A DNA stretch of 8,836 nt. Origin: Clostridia bacterium (GTDB lineage Bacteria; Bacillota_A; Clostridia; Oscillospirales; Acutalibacteraceae). A program made the position numbers and the translations under genes. A model generated the notes under the pieces. The model ran no database searches. It was given only the letters and a program-made list of their open reading frames with translations, and was not told where the DNA came from. Every line of letters begins with the position of its first letter. Within the stretch, counting starts at the first letter, position 1. Location: NCBI GenBank assembly GCA_009930155.1, contig RZYX01000079.1, positions 1 to 8,836 of the forward strand, written 5' to 3'. Positions 1 through 5,097 of the stretch are shown one piece after another.

Positions 1-998
1 GACCAACCTCTTTTTCTTTTAAACTGCTTGCCCATCGCTGTGTATATTTCTTCTGCATTTTCTATATCAAGCATGCGTTCACCGTAAGGCGGGTTACATA
101 TTACAGTTCCCTTTTCACTTCTGGGTTCAAAATCACGAATGTCGGCAGTATAAAATTCAATCTTAGATGATACTCCAGCACGCTTTGCATTAAGCTTTGC
201 AAGTTCAATAGTTTCACTGTCTATATCAGAACCGTAAGCAGCAAAATCACTTTCCCATTTTACTAAATCCTGTGCTCGTGTTCTCTCTTCATACCAAACT
301 TCAGAAGGAATATTGCTCCAATTTTCTGCCGAAAACTTGCGATTAAGTCCTGGCGCAATATTATGAGCTAACATTGCTCCCTCTATTAATATTGTTCCTG
401 AGCCACACATAGGGTCATATAGCTTATGGTAATTGCGAACTCTTGCAAGATATACAAGTGAAGCTGCAAGAGTTTCTTTAATTGGTGCAGCATTAGCATC
501 AAGCCTATATCCACGCTTGTGTAAGCCTGCTCCAGATGTGTCAATAAGCAAGCTTACCTTATCTTTCATAATTGAAAATTGTATCTGATAAAGAGAGCCA
601 GTTTCAGAGAACCAAGGCACTTTGTATTTTGATTTAAGGCGTTCAACAACTGCTTTTTTTATTATTGATTGGCAGTCACGAACACTAAATAACGCAGAGT
701 TTATTGAATATCCTTTAACTGGGAAAGCATCGTCTTTGCCAATCCAGTCTTCCCATGGTAATGCCTTGGTGTTTTCAAAAAGTTCTTCAAAACTCCTTGC
801 TTCAAAGCTACCAACAAGTATTTGTATTCTCTCTGCAAAGCGACAATTTATATTAGCTCTTGCAAGCATAAATTCATCGCCTGAGAAAAGAACGCGGCCG
901 TTTTCTGCGACAACATTCTCAGCTCCCATTGCACGAAGCTCGTCTGCAATTAAAGATTCTATACCTAATAAACAAGGTGTTACATAATTAATATTCAT
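1..998 (-). CDS. ypsC: THUMP-domain class I SAM-dependent rRNA methyltransferase (RlmL N-half/YpsC type), 3' end cut off by the window
   Basis: This is the open frame for a predicted 23S rRNA guanine-N2 methyltransferase; family members are often misnamed N6-adenine-specific DNA methylases. The 332 visible codons begin at ATG 998, preceded by GGAGG at 1005-1009. Residues 1-45 form an N-terminal ferredoxin-like part, about 45-154 the RNA-binding THUMP domain, and 160 onward the Rossmann methyltransferase. LHKRGYR lies at 159-165, the SAM-binding DPMCGSGT at 195-202 and the catalytic NPPYGER at 302-308. Family members run to about 380 residues, so roughly 50 are missing off the left edge. The frame is intact. 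It lies 74 bases after hpf, with a strong terminator between them and no good promoter of its own. The family is certain; the exact target base (G2445-like, by analogy with the E. coli RlmL N-terminal half) is inferred. Confidence 0.93.
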   Translation of the reverse strand, partial: MNINYVTPCLLGIESLIADELRAMGAENVVAENGRVLFSGDEFMLARANINCRFAERIQILVGSFEARSFEELFENTKALPWEDWIGKDDAFPVKGYSINSALFSVRDCQSIIKKAVVERLKSKYKVPWFSETGSLYQIQFSIMKDKVSLLIDTSGAGLHKRGYRLDANAAPIKETLAASLVYLARVRNYHKLYDPMCGSGTILIEGAMLAHNIAPGLNRKFSAENWSNIPSEVWYEERTRAQDLVKWESDFAAYGSDIDSETIELAKLNAKRAGVSSKIEFYTADIRDFEPRSEKGTVICNPPYGERMLDIENAEEIYTAMGKQFKRKRGW

Positions 999-1030
999 TT
1001 ACTTCCTCCGATTTATATAACTAATTAAAT

Positions 1031-1059
1031 AAAAAGTCGGCAGGGACAAAGCCCTGCCG
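1031..1059 (-). terminator. Rho-independent terminator after hpf
   Basis: A perfect 8-bp GC-rich stem (CGGCAGGG at 1038-1045 with CCCTGCCG at 1052-1059) encloses a 6-base loop. On the minus strand it is followed, two bases on, by TTTTT (1035-1031). It begins 13 bases beyond the hpf stop codon. Only about 20 bases separate the T-run from the Shine-Dalgarno sequence of the next gene, so the methyltransferase either depends on readthrough or has a poorly recognisable promoter. Confidence 0.88.
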
Positions 1060-1072
1060 AAAATGTTAAAGC

Positions 1073-1597
1073 TCAAGCATTGGGTTCAATGAGACCATAT
1101 CCGCCATCTTTACGACGATATACTACATTGGTTTCATTATAATCTTGGTTAAGAAAAACATAAAATTGATGTCCTAACATATTCATCTGTAGAATTGCCT
1201 CATCAATGCTCTGTGGTTTAAGATTCAATGATTTGGTTCTAACAACATCAAATTCAGTTTCTTCGTGAATATTTGTGTCACCCAAGTACTCGTCAAAAGC
1301 GCCTTTACGAAGTTGCTTTTCAACTTTTGTTTTATTCTTTCTAATCTGGCGTACAAGAGAATCCACACAATGGTCAAGAGCTTCCTCTAACTCATCTGCA
1401 TGATCTTCTGCTCTAAAAATCATATTATTATTTAAAACAGTTATTTCAACAATTTTTTTGTTTTTTTCAACTGTAGCGGTAATCTTTGCTTCTGCTTCAT
1501 CTGAGAAAAACTTTTCAATTTTAGAAAGCTTTATTTCTGCCCTTTCTCTAAAAGATTCTCTTGGTGTACATTTACGTCCTATAATTGTGATTTTCAT
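1073..1597 (-). CDS. hpf: Long-form ribosome hibernation promoting factor
   Basis: This 174-residue protein dimerises 70S ribosomes into inactive 100S particles in stationary phase or stress. Residues 1-98 are the S30AE/YfiA ribosome-binding domain, which sits in the decoding centre. A charged linker (about 99-116) leads to the C-terminal dimerisation domain (about 117-173), recognisable from LGHQFYVFLN at 141-150 and NVVYRRKDGGYGLI at 157-170. The C-terminal domain marks this as the long form typical of Firmicutes. ATG 1597 is preceded by a G-rich ribosome binding site (GGGGG at 1606-1610, 8 bases away). The gene has its own extended -10 promoter and its own terminator, so it is probably largely monocistronic, although no terminator is visible after the upstream fumarase gene. 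Confidence 0.97.
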   Translation of the reverse strand: MKITIIGRKCTPRESFRERAEIKLSKIEKFFSDEAEAKITATVEKNKKIVEITVLNNNMIFRAEDHADELEEALDHCVDSLVRQIRKNKTKVEKQLRKGAFDEYLGDTNIHEETEFDVVRTKSLNLKPQSIDEAILQMNMLGHQFYVFLNQDYNETNVVYRRKDGGYGLIEPNA

Positions 1598-1603
1598 ATT
1601 CCA

Positions 1604-1642
1604 ATCCCCCTATTATATATAATAACCCCGATTTTTAGGGAT
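1604..1642 (-). promoter_or_regulatory. Possible structured 5' leader of hpf that can cover the ribosome binding site
   Basis: On the minus-strand transcript, ATCCC (from 1642-1638) can pair with GGGAT (1608-1604), which lies within the hpf ribosome binding site. The enclosed segment holds a perfect 14-base palindrome (1611-1624) and a competing GGGG (1626-1629) that could capture the same CCC. The pairing is short (5 bp) and AT-flanked, so this is only a candidate. Confidence 0.25.
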
Positions 1643-1673
1643 ATTTAATAAAAGAAACTTAATTTATGTGTAT

Positions 1674-1702
1674 ATTATAGCACACATTGTTCAAAAAATA
1701 AA
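1674..1702 (-). promoter_or_regulatory. hpf: Vegetative (sigma A-type) promoter of hpf with extended -10
   Basis: A perfect TATAAT at 1679-1674 is preceded by TGC, giving an extended TGnTATAAT element. The -35 region 17 bases upstream (TTTATT, 1702-1697) is weak, as is usual with extended -10 promoters. Transcription would start near 1667, giving a leader of about 70 bases. I saw no match to a sigma H element, though hpf is under sigma H and sigma B control in B. subtilis. Confidence 0.65.
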
Positions 1703-1716
1703 GATGTTTTTATATA

Positions 1717-2559
1717 TTAAAGTATAATTTTGGCGTGTCTTGTAACATGGCAACCAACATTTACAGAAACAGGAAGTCCCGCAATATGTGTAGGTGCATA
1801 TTCAATATTTATAGCAAGTGCTGTTGTGTTTCCGCCAAATCCTTGTGGTCCTATGTTAAGCTCGTTTATTCTGCTGAGAAGTTCTGATTCCATATCACTA
1901 TAAAATGGCTTTTCATTCCTTTTACTTATAGAGCGGCATAAAGCTTTTTTTGCGAGATATGCACAGTGCTCAAAATCTCCACCAATACCAATACCAAGAA
2001 CAATTGGAGGGCAAGGATTACTTCCCGCATTTTTTACAGTATCAATTACAAAACGGATAATATCTTCTTTAGTTGCGGATGGCGTGAACATTTTGAGAGC
2101 ACTCATATTTTCACTACCAAACCCCTTTGGTGAGACCGAAAGGGTTATTTTATCACCTGGTACAATTTTGGTATGTATAATTGCAGGAGTATTATTTCCT
2201 GTGTTTTTTCTTTCAAGAGGATCGCTCACTATAGAACAGCGTAAATATCCTTTAATGTACCCTTCACTTACGCCCTCGTTGATTGCGGAAACAAAATCTC
2301 CACCAACAATGTGAACATCTTGCCCAATTTCAGCAAATACGACAACCATGCCAGTATCTTGACATATTGGTATATTAAGCTCTTTTGCAGCATCAATATT
2401 TTCACAAAGGTCGTTCATTATTGAAAGTGGTAATTCATCTTTTTCGTTTGCTACACAATTTTTAATACAAGTTTCTAAATCACTTGGCAATATTTTATTT
2501 GCTTTTATACAAAGCTCTTTAACTGCATTTTTGATTTCTACAACATTTATTTCTCGCAT
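1717..2559 (-). CDS. fumA: Class I (iron-sulfur) fumarate hydratase/tartrate dehydratase alpha subunit
   Basis: This 280-residue protein corresponds to the N-terminal, [4Fe-4S]-binding half of class I fumarase. The enzyme interconverts fumarate and malate, or acts on tartrate in TtdA proteins. The three cluster cysteines are visible: C66 in ICQDTG, C183 in NPCPPIVLGIGIGG, and C270 in NVGCHVTRH. Length is normal for the separate alpha subunit. ATG 2559 follows an excellent AAGGAG at 2565-2570. A beta subunit, which supplies the remaining half of the enzyme, normally sits directly downstream, but here the next gene is hpf. A strong terminator ends just before the ribosome binding site, so no room is left for a promoter. 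Fumarase and tartrate dehydratase cannot be separated from sequence alone; fumarase is the more usual assignment. Confidence 0.93.
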   Translation of the reverse strand: MREINVVEIKNAVKELCIKANKILPSDLETCIKNCVANEKDELPLSIMNDLCENIDAAKELNIPICQDTGMVVVFAEIGQDVHIVGGDFVSAINEGVSEGYIKGYLRCSIVSDPLERKNTGNNTPAIIHTKIVPGDKITLSVSPKGFGSENMSALKMFTPSATKEDIIRFVIDTVKNAGSNPCPPIVLGIGIGGDFEHCAYLAKKALCRSISKRNEKPFYSDMESELLSRINELNIGPQGFGGNTTALAINIEYAPTHIAGLPVSVNVGCHVTRHAKIIL

Positions 2560-2570
2560 TCTATCTCCTT

Positions 2571-2614
2571 AAAAACAAAGTGCAGAGTGAAACCTAATTA
2601 AAGGCACTCTGCAC
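2571..2614 (-). terminator. Strong terminator after yabR, directly before the fumarase ribosome binding site
   Basis: A perfect 10-bp stem (GTGCAGAGTG at 2580-2589 with CACTCTGCAC at 2605-2614) encloses a 15-base loop with possible extra pairing inside. On the minus strand it runs straight into CTTTGTTTTT (2580-2571). The T-run abuts the fumarase Shine-Dalgarno sequence, so it ends the yab cluster transcript and also lies in the leader of any readthrough fumarase message. Confidence 0.9.
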
Positions 2615-2621
2615 AATAAAC

Positions 2622-3119
2622 TTATTTTTGTTTATTTGAGCCGCCGCTCTTTCGTGAAAATCCGCCGCCGTTCTTTGATTCGTTGATATGTTTAAGATCA
2701 GTCATCTTTTCATCACTAACTTGTTTAAACTTTTGCATCATATCCTCGAACGACATGCTCTTGTTCGCTTGGTTTTTTTGACCCTGCCAAACATTAGCAT
2801 TAGAAGATTGTCTACCTCTGTTTCCGCCTCCGCCTCCGCTACTATGTGAATACGAAGAGTTGCTACGCTGAGGCCTTTCTACTGGTTCTTGTGCTTTCTT
2901 AATGGAAAGACTAATCTTACCATCATCACTAATACCAATAACTTTGACCTTTACTGTTTGACCTTCTGAAAGGAAATCAGTAATTTCTTTGACATATGTT
3001 GATGCGACTTCGGAGATATGTACCATGCCAGTATCCCCGCCAGGTAACTCAACAAAAGCACCAAATTTTGTAAGTCCTGTAATTTTTCCCTCGACTATTA
3101 CTCCAACCTCAACTTGCAT
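2622..3119 (-). CDS. yabR: S1 RNA-binding domain protein, YabR family
   Basis: Residues 1-76 form one OB-fold S1 RNA-binding domain (EVGVIVEGKITGL..FGAFVEL..GDTGMVHISEV..GQTVKVKVIGI), the same module found in ribosomal protein S1 and polynucleotide phosphorylase. The rest, 77-165, is low-complexity: Ser, Gly, Asn, Gln and Arg rich, with a GGGGG run at 95-99 followed by NRGR. It is interrupted by one ordered-looking stretch, MSFEDMMQKFKQVSDEKMTDLKH, at 122-144. The protein is longer than my recollection of B. subtilis YabR, about 130 residues. It occupies the yabR position after divIC, 40 bases downstream. ATG 3119 has a good AAGGAGG (3133-3139) but an unusually long 13-base spacer. No other ATG or GTG fits better, and the S1 fold begins right after this methionine. 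The precise function is unknown; RNA or ribosome association is inferred. Confidence 0.9.
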   Translation of the reverse strand: MQVEVGVIVEGKITGLTKFGAFVELPGGDTGMVHISEVASTYVKEITDFLSEGQTVKVKVIGISDDGKISLSIKKAQEPVERPQRSNSSYSHSSGGGGGNRGRQSSNANVWQGQKNQANKSMSFEDMMQKFKQVSDEKMTDLKHINESKNGGGFSRKSGGSNKQK

Positions 3120-3159
3120 AAAAAAGCACAGTCCTCCTTAAAACTACCATAACATAATG

Positions 3160-3450
3160 TTAATTGCCTGAAGATGTATCGTAATAAACACGCTCACCTG
3201 GAAGAACATATCCAAGCACATCGCGTGCAACACGCTCAATATATTTTGACTGGTCGCCATCGTTCAATATTTGCTCGAACTCTTCTTTTTTTAGTTCTTG
3301 CGATTTATACTGCTGATTTACTTGGGTTGCTATCTCTTTTTTATCTTTTATCTCAATCTGAAGATGAACTAGTGTGATAACAAAATAACCCATAATAGCA
3401 ATAAGCGACAAAGTAAGAATAAAGCTATGACTACGCTTCTTTTTACTCAC
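3160..3450 (-). CDS. divIC: Cell division protein DivIC (FtsB-like septum formation initiator)
   Basis: This 96-residue bitopic membrane protein belongs to the DivIC/FtsB family, which with FtsL and DivIB (FtsQ) recruits and activates septal peptidoglycan synthesis. Residues 1-8 are a basic cytoplasmic tail, 9-30 the single membrane helix and about 31-65 an extracytoplasmic coiled coil. The conserved C-terminal motif YIERVARDVLGYVLPGE spans 70-86. The start is GTG 3450, which overlaps the yabQ stop in the sequence GTGA, a 4-base overlap typical of translational coupling. The nearest purine-rich site at suitable distance (GAAGGG, 3462-3467) lies inside yabQ, and another AAGGA touches the GTG itself. 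No alternative start preserves the basic N-terminus and membrane helix. Expression therefore depends on transcription through yabQ. Confidence 0.92.
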   Translation of the reverse strand: MSKKKRSHSFILTLSLIAIMGYFVITLVHLQIEIKDKKEIATQVNQQYKSQELKKEEFEQILNDGDQSKYIERVARDVLGYVLPGERVYYDTSSGN

Positions 3451-3989
3451 TCCTTATCATTCCCTTCATCTAAAACGGAATTATCACCTACTATATCTAT
3501 TGTATTATACACTAAGGTCTTGTTATATTTCAAGTATATTTTGAATTTTTTATTTATTTTCCTAATCTTTTTATTAATAAACATATAAATTTTCTTATAT
3601 TGCTTAAATATTTTTGTAAATATCCATTTAAAAGGTTTTAAAATAAGTAAAAATATTTTTTTGACTAAGCTTTTAATTTTATCTATCGTTTTTGCTGCAA
3701 AGGACACAACAAAAAATCCTGTTGAGAAATAATATATTATCCATCCTAAAAATTCTCCAATAATGATATATCCACGCACTATTCCAGAACTTAGTGCAAG
3801 AATAAATAAAAAAGTTACGAATGAGCATGACAATAAATACAAAATATCCTGTATATATATTGCGTATTTGTTTTTAGTTATTGTAAGCCTTGTAATATAA
3901 AAAAGATCATAAAGTATTCCAAGCGAAAATCCAAGACCTATTGATAAAAGAAAAATCCTTGTTTGAAGTGCCATCGTAGGAATATACAT
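3447..3989 (-). CDS. yabQ: Sporulation membrane protein YabQ
   Basis: This 180-residue membrane protein is the YabQ family protein needed for spore cortex formation in B. subtilis, where it is made in the mother cell and sits in the forespore outer membrane. The first half is hydrophobic, with membrane segments at about 9-33, 46-68 and 72-98; the YabQ hallmark GILYDLFYITR lies at 24-34. The second half (about 100-160) is very basic and rich in Lys, Ile and Phe. ATG 3989 directly abuts the yabP stop (TAAATG), with only a weak AGG upstream, so initiation probably relies on coupling to yabP translation. An in-frame ATG five codons later has no better site. The function is inferred from family and from its place between yabP and divIC. 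Confidence 0.88.
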   Translation of the reverse strand: MYIPTMALQTRIFLLSIGLGFSLGILYDLFYITRLTITKNKYAIYIQDILYLLSCSFVTFLFILALSSGIVRGYIIIGEFLGWIIYYFSTGFFVVSFAAKTIDKIKSLVKKIFLLILKPFKWIFTKIFKQYKKIYMFINKKIRKINKKFKIYLKYNKTLVYNTIDIVGDNSVLDEGNDKE

Positions 3990-4271
3990 TTACCTAAACA
4001 CCTTGTTAAAAAATCCGACATTTTTAGGTTGAGCATCAGAATAACTAAGTGACGAGATATTTCCTTCCATCAACAACTCACCTATTTCAAGGCTTAATTT
4101 ACTTATATGAAGCTGGGTTCCATGAACTGTAAGCTCCCCCAAATCAGTAAATACAACAACAGTCTGCTCATCAAAGCTGTCTACATCTGAAACTCCAGAA
4201 ATACTTAATGAGCGCCTGTCCTCCATAATAAGATTATGGGGCATAGAAACTGTATTTCTTTCTTCCGCCAT
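3990..4271 (-). CDS. yabP: Sporulation protein YabP
   Basis: This 93-residue soluble protein of the YabP/YqfC family is required, with YabQ, for normal spore development in B. subtilis. The family core fills most of it: HNLIMEDRRSLSISGV at 12-27, then FDEQTVVVFTDLGELTVHG and LHISKLSLEIGELLMEG. These segments are predominantly beta-strand. The frame stays open upstream to a TTG at 4280, but the strong AAAGGAGG (4281-4288) lies nine bases before ATG 4271 and would touch that TTG, so ATG 4271 is the start. The stop abuts the yabQ start. A 168-base AT-rich gap separates it from rqcP, consistent with a separate, sporulation-specific promoter. Confidence 0.92.
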   Translation of the reverse strand: MAEERNTVSMPHNLIMEDRRSLSISGVSDVDSFDEQTVVVFTDLGELTVHGTQLHISKLSLEIGELLMEGNISSLSYSDAQPKNVGFFNKVFR

Positions 4272-4300
4272 AAAAGCCAACCTCCTTTATTTTATATTTA

Positions 4301-4330
4301 TAGATATGAACATAAATAGGAGGTTATAAC
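4301..4330 (-). promoter_or_regulatory. yabP: Candidate sigma E-type promoter of yabP-yabQ
   Basis: On the minus strand GTTATAA (4330-4324) and CATATCTA (4308-4301) are 15 bases apart. They partly resemble the sigma E consensus -35 (ATATT core) and -10 (CATACAAT). Transcription would begin about 6 bases before the yabP Shine-Dalgarno sequence. The match is imperfect in AT-rich DNA; the main support is that B. subtilis yabP and yabQ depend on sigma E. Confidence 0.3.
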
Positions 4331-4361
4331 TAATAGTGAAAGTAAGTTTTTTTATATTTTA

Positions 4362-4380
4362 TTCTAATGTTATATTAGAA
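4362..4380. repeat. Inverted repeat in the rqcP-yabP gap
   Basis: TTCTAAT (4362-4368) and ATTAGAA (4374-4380) form a perfect 7-bp inverted repeat around a 5-base centre. Neither strand carries a T-run just after it, so it is not a simple terminator. It could be an operator for a dimeric regulator, but in a very AT-rich gap such a repeat may occur by chance. Confidence 0.35.
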
Positions 4381-4439
4381 CTGGCTTTAAGATAGCTTTA
4401 ATTTATATTTAAGATTTATTAAAAATCATATTAATAAGT

Positions 4440-4679
4440 TTAAAAAAGTTTATACATAAGTAGAGCATCGCTCTTTGTTGCGTGTTCTGCAACAGTTGTT
4501 ACTTGTGCTTTTATTTTATTTTGTCCCATTGTTATTTCTATAATATCGTCTTCTTTAATATCATATGATGCTCGTGCCACTTTACCATTAACGGTAACAT
4601 GCTTTGCATCACAAAGTTCGTTAGCAATTGTTCTGCGTTTTACAAGCCTTGATACTTTAAGATATTTGTCAAGCCTCAT
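4440..4679 (-). CDS. rqcP: S4-domain ribosome quality-control factor RqcP (YabO)
   Basis: This 79-residue protein is essentially one S4 RNA-binding domain (residues 1-60), beginning with the hallmark MRLDKYLKVSRLVKRRT. In B. subtilis, RqcP/YabO binds stalled 50S subunits with the peptidyl-tRNA and helps RqcH (the NEMF homologue) add C-terminal alanine tails to incomplete proteins. The arginines of the RLVKRR helix, including R16, match the rRNA-binding face of the family. ATG 4679 is preceded by GGGAGG (4689-4694), nine bases away. It lies 73 bases after hup with a hairpin between them. Hsp15, the related proteobacterial heat-shock protein, is the main alternative name, but gene order and size favour RqcP. 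Confidence 0.93.
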   Translation of the reverse strand: MRLDKYLKVSRLVKRRTIANELCDAKHVTVNGKVARASYDIKEDDIIEITMGQNKIKAQVTTVAEHATKSDALLMYKLF

Positions 4680-4694
4680 GTTATAAAACCTCCC

Positions 4695-4730
4695 AAAACA
4701 TAGGGGGGAAGAGACTAAGCCTCCTCCCCC
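4695..4730 (-). terminator. GC-rich hairpin between hup and rqcP, probable weak terminator or attenuator
   Basis: On the minus strand GGGGGAGGAG (4730-4721) pairs with CTCTTCCCCC (4713-4704), including one G-U, around a 7-base loop. Only a short TGTTTT follows (4700-4695), so termination may be partial. The next bases are the rqcP Shine-Dalgarno sequence GGGAGG (4694-4689). The 3' arm bases CTTCCC could alternatively pair with that site. Confidence 0.6.
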
Positions 4731-4752
4731 AATTGTTTGTATTGATTAATTA

Positions 4753-5031
4753 CTACTTGTTTGAAACGGCATCTTTAAGAGCTTTACCAGCCTTAAATGC
4801 AGGGAGCTTTGAAGCTGGAACTAACATAGCTTCACCAGTTTTTGGATTGTGTCCTTGCTTTGCAGCACGGTCACGAACCTCAAATGTACCAAAGCCAACA
4901 AGTTGAACTTTGTCACCACTTACAAGGGCATCAGTGATACTTTCAATAACAGCTGCAACCGCTTTATCAGCATCTTTCTTAGAAAATTCTGCTTTTTCTG
5001 CTACTGCATTTACAAGATCTGTCTTATTCAT
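4753..5031 (-). CDS. hup: HU-family DNA-binding protein
   Basis: This 92-residue histone-like protein bends and compacts DNA as a dimer and is the main nucleoid protein of Firmicutes. Residues 1-40 form the helical dimerisation body ([20 protein letters not shown]...). The signature [21 protein letters not shown] covers 46-66, with the DNA-intercalating proline P63 at the arm tip; position 61 is His where many family members have Arg. The frame stays open 13 codons further upstream, but GGAGG at 5040-5044 lies eight bases before ATG 5031 and the protein then has exactly the usual HU length, so ATG 5031 is the start. It sits between mazG and rqcP, an arrangement I recall from other Clostridia. 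A possible promoter lies in the 66-base gap upstream. Confidence 0.96.
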   Translation of the reverse strand: MNKTDLVNAVAEKAEFSKKDADKAVAAVIESITDALVSGDKVQLVGFGTFEVRDRAAKQGHNPKTGEAMLVPASKLPAFKAGKALKDAVSNK

Positions 5032-5061
5032 TTTTGTTTCCTCCATATTAAAAAACAATAT

Positions 5062-5090
5062 ATTTTCCATAAAACGCCCCTAAGTTTCAA
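5062..5090 (-). promoter_or_regulatory. hup: Candidate sigma A-type promoter of hup
   Basis: TTGAAA (5090-5085; five of six consensus bases) stands 17 bases before GAAAAT (5067-5062; four of six). It lies in the short gap after the mazG stop, and transcription would start about 25 bases before ATG. An abundant protein such as HU would be expected to have its own promoter, but the -10 is imperfect. Confidence 0.4.
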
Positions 5091-5097
5091 AGGTGTT

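Noticed and set aside
622..987. Plus-strand open frame of 121 codons
   Set aside because: It lies wholly antisense to the methyltransferase gene, which has clear THUMP and methyltransferase motifs; the plus-strand product has low-complexity Ser-rich sequence and no family features.
1598..1716. raiA-type structured RNA upstream of hpf
   Set aside because: Large structured RNAs associated with this gene neighbourhood in Firmicutes are about 200 bases; the gap here is 119 bases and mostly AT-rich, with a short leader.
2084..2314. Plus-strand open frame of 76 codons
   Set aside because: It is antisense to the fumarase alpha gene, whose cluster cysteines and length are normal, so it is a coding shadow.
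3150..3162. Palindrome TAACATAATGTTA at the divIC stop codon
   Set aside because: Only 6-bp AT-rich arms overlapping coding sequence; likely chance, and no T-run to make it a terminator.
4318..4395. Plus-strand AGGAGG followed by a 19-codon GTG frame
   Set aside because: The ribosome binding site is perfect but the spacing to GTG 4336 is long (12 bases), no promoter is evident, and the peptide (MKVSFFIFYSNVILELALR) cannot be supported without conservation.
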